Positions 11,812 to 21,949 of a stretch of 64,000 nt of DNA are shown piece by piece. Both the position numbers and the translations under genes were made by a program. Source of the stretch: Aphelenchoides besseyi (Eukaryota > Nematoda > Chromadorea > Rhabditida > Aphelenchoididae); the NCBI GenBank assembly GCA_024699855.1, contig JAMPIQ010000003.1, positions 5,456,001 to 5,520,000 of the forward strand, read 5' to 3'. Positions within the stretch are counted from its first letter, which is position 1. Every line of letters begins with the position of its first letter. A model generated the notes under the pieces. It was not told where the DNA came from, did not search any database, and saw only the letters and a program-made list of their open reading frames with translations.

Positions 11812-13396
11812 TCAAGTATAAACGGCGATTCCATTAGCAACTGGTTTTGATGGTTCTTTTGCTTTGAGGGCAATTGGCGACGTCGGTTCGTCAATTTTGA
11901 TCGACTTCTTAAGTGCTGCATCCAAATCAGCAATCAAATCCTCTTTGTCTTCGATTCCAACGGAGATTCGGATTAAATTGTCGGTGATTCCAATACGTGC
12001 ACGTTCATCGGCGGGAACCGAAGCGTGGGTCATAACAGACGGCAACTCTGCTAGACTTTCGTAACCGCCAAGGCTTTCGGCTAAAATGAAGATCTAAAAC
12101 GGAGGTCAGCGCCATTCCAACAATGTGAACGTTACCTTCAAAGACGCGAGAAAGTTTCGCGATTCCTCCAAACCGCCACGAATGTAAAATGATATCATTC
12201 CACTCATTCCGCTTGCTTGTTTCTTGTGAATCTGATGCTGTGGATGAGATTCGAGTTCGGGATAGAGAACACGTTCAACACGGGAATTGGACTCCAAAAA
12301 CTGAGCAACAGCCAAACCATTTTCCATATGAGCACGCATACGAAGATGAAGCGTTTTGGCACCGCGATTGGCCAAATAACAATCAAATGGCGATGGCACT
12401 GAACCAACGGCCAATTGCATAAAGAAAAGATGTTCGTTGAGATCTTCGCGGTTCGTCATTGCTGCACCCATGACTACATCCGAATGTCCATTCAAATATT
12501 TGGTTAACGAATGGATCACAATGTCAACTCCGAATTGCAATGGACGCTGCAAATGAAAACAATTAGAGAAAATCAAAGACAATTACCTGAAAGTACGGAG
12601 TCATAAACGTATTGTCGACAACAACAACGATTTCCGGGTTATAGTTGTGAGCAATTTTGGTGATTTCGGCAATGTCAACGATTGCGAGCAGTGGATTCGA
12701 TGGGGTTTCAAACCAAACAAGTTTAGTTTCCGGCTTAAGTGATGCACGAAAAGCTGCGGCACTCGTCAAATCGACCAGATCGATAATCAATCCATGACGT
12801 TCACGGGAAACGCGACGAAAGAAACGTTGAGTACCTGAAAGTTTGTTGTTTGCTTGTTCTTTAATTTTTAGAACCACGGTAACAAAAAGGTGAATCAAGG
12901 ACGTCTTCACAATCTTCATGCACCGCAAAACTAATTGATAATAAAATTGCGTACCTCCATAACCGTCGTCATTGCAAATGATGTGTTCTCCTGATTTCAA
13001 TAAGTTTGAAATTGCGGAGGTTGTCGCCAATCCACTGCTGTAGACTTTGCCTAAAATATCTCGATAATCAATTAACACAAATATGAACCTACAGAATTGA
13101 GCGTCTTCCAACGCAGCCAAATTGATCTGAAGTGCATCTCGAGTTGGGTTTCCGGCACGAGCATAATCGTGAACTGAAATCAGAGGATCAAATAACTCGT
13201 GAATCATCAAACATACCAAGTGGTTCTCCGGGAAATGGTTGCTTGTAAGTGGTTGCCATTGAGATAGAGGGTACAACCTGGTTCATCTTTTCGTTCTCAG
13301 GCTCATGACCTGTTTCATGAAATTACTTGAAGAACTCAAATCGCGTTTACCTGCATGAACAGCGATTGTACCGAATCCACGGAAGTGAGAGGACAT
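11812..13396 (-). CDS. cth-2: Cystathionine gamma-lyase
   Basis: Seven exons on the minus strand, about 420 residues. This PLP enzyme cleaves cystathionine to cysteine, 2-oxobutyrate and ammonia in transsulfuration and can also make H2S. Visible landmarks are YARAGNPTR (phosphate-binding arginine region), YSSGLATTSA, the VVVVDNTFMTPYFQ aspartate segment, and HSLTKYLNGHSDVVMG with the Schiff-base lysine. The C-terminal part has SLGGYESLAELP and the MTHASVP motif. It matches the CTH branch rather than cystathionine gamma-synthase by its eukaryotic motif spellings. After the family's usual end it carries an extra tail of about 30 residues rich in K, P and A. ATG at 13396 is the only start giving the conserved N-terminus. 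AATAAA on this strand at 11761-11756. Confidence 0.9.
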
Positions 13397-14238
13397 TTTA
13401 CTTTCCAGTCTATGCACAACTGAAAGTGAGCAACTAAATAGGGTCAACTGATGGGTTATATATCGGAAGATGGTGGCCGTGCAACCGTTAACCGACGTTG
13501 TAAAATAAAGAAACGGACGGTTAAGCTGATTATCATATCGGTGGGCGGAACACAAAAAAACGCGCGTGGTCGATTTGTAAGTGAAAATTGTCGCGTGCTT
13601 ATCGCGTGTGTTAGTAGCTTATCTCACGAATTTGACGTCTTTTTAAACAAATGGAGACGCCCACTGGAAACTCGTTTTAGGATTCAAGTGTTTGAAATAG
13701 TTGTAAAAGTGCGTAAAATAGTGTCTGCGCATAAGACGAGAGGGAAACTTTGATGAATCGGATAACGACGATGGGAAAATGCGCTCGTCCCGATCGCGTT
13801 TATATACGAAAGCTCTCGCTAATGATGCAATTTCAAAGTCAAACACAATCAGAAAAATGATCCACACATAAGTGCAGAGCGCTCATGATTCTCCACTTCG
13901 CTCCTCTCAAATTTACGGCCAGGCAGTTGGTTGAACGGAGAGAAGTTGTGTGTTCAATGACGTTAAATTTTATTGATAGAACAGCACACGGCGATGACGA
14001 ACGATCAAAATTCAAGTGAACACGTTGCTCATTAATAACCCGGAAAGTAAAAGGATCTTTCATTGGACTTTGAGTGTAAAGTTGATGATTGCAAACACAG
14101 TTCACTTTTGCATCAGCGGCCATTAAAACTATCAAGAAGATCTCTCGAACAGTTCAAGCAACTGAAGAAGAACCTGACGATAAACGGCGATCTCTTTTCG
14201 GTTTATATAACAAATTAAAACTTCTGGACCATCGAATG
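13397..14238. other. Intergenic region upstream of cystathionine gamma-lyase
   Basis: Contains the 5' flank of the cth gene. Short open frames on both strands look like chance. It runs up to the left end of the foldback element. Confidence 0.6.
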
Positions 14239-14240
14239 TA

Positions 14241-14470
14241 CAGAGTGTTTCAAAAAAGGGCAATCATGCTGTAACTTTTAAACCAGCCATTGTATGAAGA
14301 TTCTGTAAAAAGAAACAGGTTTTTTGGCCGCAGAGTCGATTGGTCTAATTTTCTGCCGGATCGGACAAGTCCGCAGGCTGCTATGGACAATTTTGTACCT
14401 CCGAGCGAGTTCAACGCTGCGAGTTTTTGCATAAATTTACAAACGCTGCTTCCCATTCTTCATTCTTGTC
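14241..14470 (+). repeat. Left inverted arm of the foldback element
   Basis: About 230 bases, near-identical to the reverse complement of the arm at 14774-15003, with a few substitutions and one-base indels. Both arms show the same open frame in opposite orientation, which is an artefact of the repeat. Confidence 0.85.
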
Positions 14471-14593
14471 TTCCTTTTTTTAAAGTGCTGGCGGTATCAA
14501 TAATCGAAGCGAAGCGAAAATGGCGTGACGTCGTTATGTCACTTGATGGATGGACTTGATTACAGATTATTTATAACAGTTTAAGATTAAAGA

Positions 14594-14818
14594 TTACAGT
14601 TTGTTAACAAGATGTTCGATGTGGCCTCCGTGTTCCCGTACTACCAAAGCAATGCGCTTAAGAAACTCATTAGCCCACCAATTGCACAATGGAATCTCGT
14701 GCCCTAGTTCTTCCCATGCTTCCAAAATCCGGACTGTCATGAGTGAATTGATAACGACTGACCGACATAACGAAGACAAGAATGAAGAATGGGAAGCAGC
14801 GTTTGTAAATTTATGCAA
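14594..14818 (-). pseudogene. C-terminal remnant of a mariner-like transposase
   Basis: About 74 codons ending at a natural stop. The segment WEELGHEIPLCNWW followed by KRIALVVREHGGHIEH resembles the C-terminus of Tc1/mariner-like transposases, which often end with a GGH(I/V/F)E motif. The N-terminal DNA-binding and catalytic parts are absent, and the frame begins inside the right inverted arm, so it cannot give an active enzyme. Confidence 0.55.
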
Positions 14819-15003
14819 GAGCTCGCAGCGTTAAACTCGCTCGGAGGTACAAAATTGTCCATAGCAGCCTGCGGACTTGTCCGATCCGGCAGAAAATTAG
14901 ACCAATCGACTCTGCGGCCAAAAAACCTAGTTTCTTTTTACAGAATCTTCATACAATGGCTGGTTAAAAAGTTAGAGCACGATTGCCCTTTTTTGACACC
15001 CTG
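14774..15003 (-). repeat. Right inverted arm of the foldback element
   Basis: Reverse-complement partner of the left arm. Its inner edge runs into the transposase remnant. Confidence 0.85.
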
Positions 15004-15005
15004 TA

Positions 15006-15559
15006 GTTTGTTTCTTTTGGTTGAAAGAAGAGAACGTAGTTTCTATTTGTCCTGCATTTTGACTTGTAGTTTCTGGGACTACAAAGCACAAAAGAGTTAT
15101 GGTCGATTGCTGTCATCGCTGTTTTCTCATCGAAATGTGTCGATCGTGAACCACAACGAACAACGTATGTTATGCGCGAAGAGTTGCTGATGAAATTGAG
15201 CTCAAATAATCATCAGAAAAACGGAGAATAAAACCCGTTGACATCGGCGTTGAAAGTGATTATCAATGAAGTGATCGTAAAATAATGTTGGTTATAATAA
15301 CCGGAATTAAACTCTGCATTTTTATATCAATTACCTTTGGTCACGTTCGAATTCACACGTGACTACGGTTAGGAATTTGAGGGTTCGTTCTTCACGTGTT
15401 TACTCATTGATCTTTAGTTTTGAACAATAAAACTTTCCGTTTGTCACTTCTTTTTCGATCATCCACACTTTTCTACTTAAAACTCAAACGGAAAGTATCG
15501 AGCACATTCGAACTGTTTGCTATTAAATTTTGACTTCGTTTCTTCTCGTTGTTTTAGAA
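15006..15559. other. Upstream region of pmt-1
   Basis: No gene supported. A ttttag just before the start ATG at 15560 could be a trans-splice acceptor or the end of a 5' UTR intron. Confidence 0.5.
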
Positions 15560-17314
15560 ATGGCAACTAGCGTACGTCCAACCGCTTATTTGACTTTTTG
15601 GAAGAAATACGATGCGGATTTGACGTCTATGATGGTTAGATGGCCGAGAAAATCCTTCTATTGAAATGTTTTAGCTAAATCAAAATGCCGAACAACTCGA
15701 ACAGTCGGATCGTTTTGATGTTTTAAGCGAACTTCCGGACTATACGAATAAGACGGTAGTAGACTGTGGTGCGGGTATCGGAAGATTCACGTCGACTTTT
15801 GCTGAGAAAGCGAAGCACGTGATTTCAACGGATTTTATTGACGTAAACTTCTGATCAATTGTTTCTGATCGCTAGAGTTTTAGTCGTTTATTCAAAAGAA
15901 TCGCGAACGTAATGCTCATTTCAACAATATTTCTTATCAAGTATCCGATGCATCAAGTCTCCAACTCGATTCCAAGAGCACGGATCTTCTTTTCACCAAT
16001 TGGTTGCTAATGTACTTGTCGGATGTTGATACTGTTGATTTTTTGAAGAAATCATTGAACTGGTTAACTGTCGGCGGTTCAATTCACATTCGAGAATCGT
16101 GTACCGAATCGTCGACGGCTGCAAAGTCAACTAATGGATCTTTGCACTCTGCGGATAATAATCCGACTCATTACCGTAATTGATGTTTTGAGTTAGCAAA
16201 ATCACTCCAACTATTAAGGCCATGCATCTGTTTATTTACAACTTTTACGAGAACTTCGTTGGCGTGATACAGAAGGCAGATTGTGGCGCTTTGAAATTCG
16301 TTGGTCACATTCCGTGCCAACTTATATTGAGGTCTATCGACACCAATCAATTTGCATAACATGTTTTTTTGTTTTAGCAGCTATTCAATTGGCGTCAAGT
16401 TCACTGGTTGGCAGAGAAAGTTGAGGCAACTGAAGGAAGTGGATTAGAGGACACTGACGCTCTTGTTATGGGAATGACACAAACTCATATTCTCCAAGAG
16501 CATACGGACTTCTTTCTTGACGATAAACCAAGTTGGACTGATGCGGTTTGTTTAGTGGATTTTTTTAATAAGAATAATTTCTTAGGTATTTGAAAAAAAG
16601 ATTCAATCTTCTGATTCATTCAGCAATGGAAGTACAATCTTAACTTATTCGCCACGTATAATCAGTCCTCTTGTTTATGTGAATGCTCATCTTTTGGCCA
16701 AAGCCGATGCTTTGAACGTGTGGGCCGTGGAAAGCAATCCATATATTTACTCCGCAAGTTTGAAGAAATGTAACAACGAGCGAAATCAATCAGTTCGCTA
16801 TGGTTGGAACAAAGTAAGTGGGCACAAAGGATTCTATTTATGCTATTTGCTTAGGATTTGATCGGTAGCATTGAGTATTGGCAGACTAAAAGTGCACAGT
16901 TTGATGGATTCGTTTCTACTGAACTTCTTTTCTTTTCGGGTGAACGTTCATTGAAAATGTTGAAGGTTGATTTTTGCTCTTCTACCGTAAACGTGCGTTT
17001 TTAGACAATTTTGTCGGTCGGTAGTCATCTGTTCATGTTGGAGCCTGCAGTTTCACTGAAAGATTTTGAAGAAAAACACGCGGTAGGTCGTTGCGGGTTT
17101 GACTGAAAACGTCAAGCATGTTCAGGTGATCATTCAACGTCATTTCAATTTGCTTTCTATCGTGGATGTTTCGGCGCAAATTCAGCAGTGTCAACAAAAG
17201 CAGGTAACTTAATGGAACGAATTTCGTATAAAACAAACGTCCTCCATATTCCAGTGGTTCGATTCCGCTAACCAGCAATCTCCTTGTTGGTTGCTCGTAC
17301 ACGCACGTTTTTAA
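15560..17314 (+). CDS. pmt-1: Phosphoethanolamine N-methyltransferase 1 (PMT-1)
   Basis: Ten exons (15560-15634, 15675-15842, 15884-16175, 16219-16331, 16378-16545, 16586-16813, 16855-16965, 17005-17082, 17126-17203, 17255-17314), 456 residues, in frame throughout. PMT-1 makes the first SAM-dependent methylation of phosphoethanolamine toward phosphocholine, a route used by plants and nematodes and absent from mammals. The N-terminal methyltransferase is intact: SAM motif [22 protein letters not shown], and [11 protein letters not shown]. The C-terminal half is the conserved non-catalytic domain typical of nematode PMT-1, including VPTYIE and QVHWLAEKV. The intron between 16175 and 16219 ends attaag rather than tttcag; the joined codon restores HYR, so this acceptor is needed. 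AATAAA at 17408. Confidence 0.92.
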
Positions 17315-18277
17315 ACGAAGCGTCGAGTATCTTCGTTGAGCTGCATCACATACTCTATCAGATAACCCACAATTCTTGTAATACACGTATATAGAAATTA
17401 GATGGCCAATAAACAACTGGGTGTCGGGAAATACGATAGATTCATGTCGACAATAATAACTCAACAGAAAAGGAAGTAGAACTATTTTCCATGTTTTCGA
17501 ACAAGCGACGGACGGCTTAAGCGAATTACTTTGCCATTTCGTTCATTACCAAACGAAAACGGACTTCATTGTCAGCACGTGCCTTCAATCGTCTGGACAT
17601 TGTTCTTTTTCTTTCCATTCACTTTGTCGTCTTGACTTATTGATGAACTTGAAGAGCGCCGTCGCATCGTTCCACATCAAAGGTCGAAGCGGATAAAACG
17701 AATTGGGGCGGCGTCATGAATGCAGCATATTCGCCTGTAAACTTTCCCATTCAACCGAAGAAATTGATAGACATCGTTCGGAGTTCTGTGTTTGATGGAT
17801 CGATGTGTAGGATAGGATTTCAATCATTCTTGTAGTCCAAACTTTTCGCGGCAGTTCACGAGCATTTCAAATTCGTTGACGAGTTTGTTGACCGGCGGCC
17901 AAATTCATTAAATTCTGCGTCCGAAAACAATACACATCTGTTTGTGCCCATTAGTTCGCCTCTCCTTTAGTGACGAAACGGTTTAATTGAAAAACGGAAA
18001 CGTCAGATGATGTTCTTTCTTTGCCTTAGGCTTCCGAGATTCTTCATTGTTTGTATTTGACTCGTGTAGTCGTTTCGTTTTCTCCAAATGCGTAAAAAAG
18101 AATAACGAATTGACCGTATGGTTGGTCGGTTCGAACAAAGTGATTCGTTTTGTTTCCACGCGTACCAAATTTCATCAAACACCTTTACGTCTTAGGTTCA
18201 TCCACGAAACTCTTTGGAATCGATGGTTAAAAATATTTGAATTGCAAATCATCGTGACGATTTTGAACGCTCGAGCA
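17315..18277. other. Intergenic region between pmt-1 and the GPCR gene
   Basis: Holds the pmt-1 3' UTR up to about 17430, then the presumed promoter of the GPCR. The open frame reaching back to 18047 is continuous with the GPCR start but its upstream part does not resemble a receptor N-terminus. No other feature seen. Confidence 0.5.
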
Positions 18278-19616
18278 ATGGATGTGTTAGCTAACTTCTA
18301 TGGTACAATTCATTCGCCGTTAGCATTGATCTTGTGCATTTCGGCGATCGGTGGTCATTGTTTTGCGATTGCAATTTTATCTCGCAAGGTCACTCCAACG
18401 AACATCTTCTTGGCTTCAATGTCGTGGTAATTATAATCGACTCTGTGTCGAATTCATTGTCTTTTTCAGTCTGCAACTTATTCTCACTGCAAATTATCTC
18501 TACGTTACAAGTGGGTTCATAATCGAAGGTAATCGATGACAATTAAAACTTCAGTTTTCAAATATTTTGCCGAAACTCGTTGCATGTCAATCTTTTGGTC
18601 ATATCCATTGACGGTCGTTTTTCTGGTCAGCGTTAATCTGAGCGTGTTGGTTCACATGGCAGGAGTACGTTGTATGATTAGTACAATACGCACTCATAAT
18701 TCAGGTCTTTCATGTTGTTGCACTTTCGATCGTTCGTTACTTGTCTTTGAAGGAGTTGGCAAACATGGAGAATCGTGTTTGGTTCACTAAAGAGGTTCGT
18801 TGAGCTCAAAAAACGTCGATACACACTAATGTTTTAGAAATGCATAAAATTTCTCATTACAATCTATGTTTCAACTGTTTTCATTTGCGGTCCACTTTAT
18901 TTTCATTCGGAGATTCAAAAGTCCGATACACCCGATGAAACGTGTATTGAGCGATATCCTCAATTGCACGATGTTCCTGCTTATCATTTGGCGTATTCAA
19001 GCAATGAACAACTTGCACGTGTCAACTTCTACTGGTTTGGTTCATTCTGTAAAATAACACCGTGCTTCGTTCTGTTTGTGATGACATTCTTAATTCTGAA
19101 GCAATTTAAAACGATTCGCGAGATGTCTGCCAGATTCCACAACAATGTTCGCGAAAAACAGCACAACAGAACTACGCAAATTATCTTGGCTATCATGGTC
19201 GTTTTCATTGTCGTCGAGTTGCCACAGGTGACTAACAAAATAGTACGATGAACCAACATTTTTAGGGCATTCTGACTGTTGCTCAAGGAATAGTTGATGT
19301 AACGATTTTGGACGAACTAAGCGATTTGTTCGAAATGCTAACCCTACTTACATCGTGTATTATCTTTGGATTGTTGCTGACAATGAATGCCGGATTAAGG
19401 GAAGCGTTTGTACAAGTTTTTGCTCGTTGTTGGATCAAATTAACACCAGGAGGTTGTTTTACAAAGTGATTTGTTGCCTTTGATTTTCATTATCCGCTCT
19501 GTTTTAGATCACCGGATAGCTCGAAAGAACGTTTGTTCAAGCGAACTGTGTCTGAATCACGTCGACTTATGGGAAATGGAATCGCAACCGGGACAAGCGA
19601 AACCACTTTCGGATGA
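18278..19616 (+). CDS. DMSR-type rhodopsin-family neuropeptide receptor
   Basis: Seven exons (18278-18426, 18470-18528, 18555-18664, 18705-18794, 18838-19227, 19266-19465, 19508-19616), 368 residues, in frame. Seven hydrophobic segments can be placed. TM1 is followed by VTPTNIFLASMS, typical of the nematode FMRFamide/myosuppressin-like receptors. TM3 ends near VVALSIVRYLSL. TM6 begins after HNRTTQIILAIMVVFIVVELPQGI, and TM7 has LLTLLTSCIIFGLLLTMN, both close to the DMSR (dromyosuppressin receptor related) family. It should be a plasma membrane receptor for an amidated peptide. The last exon fits best when the preceding donor is gtgatt at 19466, which gives a Ser-rich tail; using the earlier donor at 19453 gives a different tail. 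AATAAA at 19657. Confidence 0.82.
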
Positions 19617-20111
19617 TTCAACGTCTCCTTGTATTTTGTACATTCATTTTTAGTTCAATAAAGAGCGGTTATATGAATAGATTTGGTTTGTTCATCGAAA
19701 CAACGATAAGCCCAAGTAACTCAACGACGTTTATCAGTTCCCGACAGACTGTTTGGTTCAACTTTCACGGAGTTGTTTAATTGCATTGAATGCAACTTCA
19801 ATGCACATCAATTATGAGACCATAGAGCGTGTGTCCTATTGACTTTTAGCAGACGGACACACAAATTGTGCCGTCGAATGGAGAGCTTTCGTACACGGGA
19901 TTTGGCAGTTTACAGTCGTGTATTTGAAGAAATTTCATTTTACAGTTTTTAATGAAAAACCATGTTGTTAGCAGGAAAACGGAATGAATTTCTTTTTTTC
20001 CATCCACTTCTCGAGAAAAAAATTTCGCGTCTGTTCGACTTCTCTCTTTCGTTTCGGTTTGTTTTTTGCGCGTAATGGACGTGTAAAAAGATCGGGAAAT
20101 TGGAGTCCAAA
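19617..20111. other. Short intergenic region
   Basis: GPCR 3' UTR and promoter of the MFS transporter gene. Open frames on the minus strand here show no domain. Confidence 0.5.
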
Positions 20112-21949
20112 ATGTCAAATGGATCGATTAGAAACAGACGCTCTGTACGTCTTCTAATGGAGACCAATGATCCGGTGGTCAGATTCATTCCCAGAGAGTA
20201 TAGAGCGTTTGTAGTTATTGGTTTGTTTTTGTTTGAGTATTTTGAATCGTTGGAATTCAGGAGCTGGTTTTATTCTGCAAGCGACCTTCGGATTGGTCTA
20301 CAGCTTCGGGTAAAATTGACAGAAAAAATGCGAGTATATGTTGTTGTTTTCAGGAATATTTTGCCTTATTTGACTTCGTATTTGAGGTAAGCGGTTTAGT
20401 TTGAGTGGTTTTTGTCTGTCAACATTTGTGGCGATTAACAGAAAAATTGTGGAGTTTAATCGAAAGTTTACAAAACAAATATGCGGGAGTTTTTACCCAT
20501 GGGCGTTTGATCAGTTCGTTTACTCGACTGTTTAAGATGGAAAGTCAATCCGGAGCAGACAAACGGATCGCTCTTATGGCTTCAATCGCTTATGTCAGGA
20601 ATACCAGGAGCAATGATCGTTGGTGGTCTTTTGGAGAAGAGATTTGGAGCGAGGATTGGAGTGCTGATTGGTAGCTCGATGTATCTGTAAGTTTTTGTTT
20701 GAAATTGTGATTAATTTTGTCGTTTACAGAAGCGGACTGCTTATCTCCTACTTAACAATCCAAGAGTCGTATTTTCTTTTGTTATTGTCTCTGGGTTTGT
20801 TCGCCAGTTTTGGTCAAGGCATCAGCTACGTCAACGTGCTTACACAGTGTCAGCGGTGGGTTTCGCCATCGAAAGTCGGTTTGGTTTCGGGAATCATAAC
20901 CAGTGGATTTGGTTCATCGGCATTTATTGTTGCTCCGTTGGAAACAAGATTCGTTAATCCCGACAATCTACCCGTTGGCCCAGATAAGTAAGCATACTTT
21001 CAATTTCACTCTTACTGTTAATTTATAGCTTTTTTCATCAAAAAGAAATATTGGAGCGTGTACCACAAATGTTTCTTTTGTTGGGAATCATGTTTACAAT
21101 AGTCGACTTCGTTGGTCTCTTATTTATTGCTCAACCGTCAAATGACAGCAGCGATGAAACGGAAGGTACTTCGCTACTCGTATCGGATGAAGAAAATGAT
21201 GAACGAAACTTCAATGGAAGCAACGAAATAGAGAACAGCGAAGAGAACAATCATATTGTTGTCCGAAGGGCCTCGTTGTCTAAACGGCAACTTTTGACGT
21301 CACCAACGCTTATTATGCTTTCGTTGACATTACTCAATAATGCAATATGGATTCAAATAACTTCTGGACTCTTTAAGTTAAGTTCATCCGATTATTCTTG
21401 ATTTTCTTTGGATTTTAGGCTTATGGTCAATCGTTTATCAAAGATGATCATTTCCTTGCGACTGTCAATTCGTTTGCTGCTGCCGCCAACTGTGTTAGTC
21501 GTGTGTTGTGGGGAATATTTGCGGATCGTGTAGGTTCACAATATTCTTTATTTTCATGCGAGATTTAGACTTCTTATCAATTCACAATGTCGATCGCTTG
21601 TTCGGTCGGTGCAACACTTATGTTTTTTCTTCCGTTGATCAAATATATTGCTCTTCCAAGTTTGTACTTCATTTGGATAGCGTCAATGTTCACGATAATT
21701 GGAGCAACGTACACTCTGATTCCGTTTGGTATTCATCGTTCATTTGGACCAGAAAACTTCGGAATCGCTTATGGATTCGTCCAAATTTGCCTGGCAGTTT
21801 CCGGCTGTCTCACAGCCCTCATGTCACAGTTTCTTTTACCGATCGTCGGTTTTGACTTTTTGTTTTTGATAACGGGCATCTCAATGGTCATTTCACTTGT
21901 TCTAACACTTCTGATTCGCAAGTCATCAGTTTATGGAGCCAAACTGTAA
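20112..21949 (+). CDS. MFS transporter, oxalate/formate antiporter-like
   Basis: Multi-exon gene of about 500 residues. Early exons read 20112-20220, 20261-20309, 20354-20386 and 20537-20686, the intron before 20537 ending tttaag; later exons follow from about 20730. It has the major facilitator layout: six spans, a charged acidic cytosolic loop (21130-21280, rich in D, E, S and N), then six spans. TM1 reads GAGFILQATFGLVYSFGN. The loop between TM2 and TM3 has SGIPGAMIVGGLLEKRFGAR, the MFS signature loop. TM4-5 carries VNVLTQCQRWVSPSKVGLVSG. This spelling resembles OxlT-like or monocarboxylate-type carriers expanded in nematodes. The substrate cannot be told. AATAAA at 22029. Confidence 0.75.

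Larger units (their letters stand above)
14241..15003. mobile_element. Foldback mariner-like (Tc1/mariner, IS630 superfamily) element
   Basis: A 763-base unit flanked by TA on both sides (14239-14240 and 15004-15005), as expected for the TA target duplication of this superfamily. The left end reads CAGAGTGTTTCAAAAAAGGG; the right end read in reverse gives CAGGGTGTCAAAAAAGGG. The two ends extend into inverted arms of about 230 bases, so the element can fold into a long hairpin. The centre keeps a 3' piece of a transposase frame on the minus strand. It is non-autonomous: no complete DDE/D catalytic domain is present. Confidence 0.8.

Noticed and set aside
14250..14456. Minus-strand frame nearly identical to a plus-strand frame at 14789
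   Set aside because: The match is the inverted repeat arm itself, not two genes.
17255..17290. tRNA-like B-box text (GGTTCGATTCC)
   Set aside because: It lies in the last pmt-1 coding exon and no cloverleaf or A-box is found around it.
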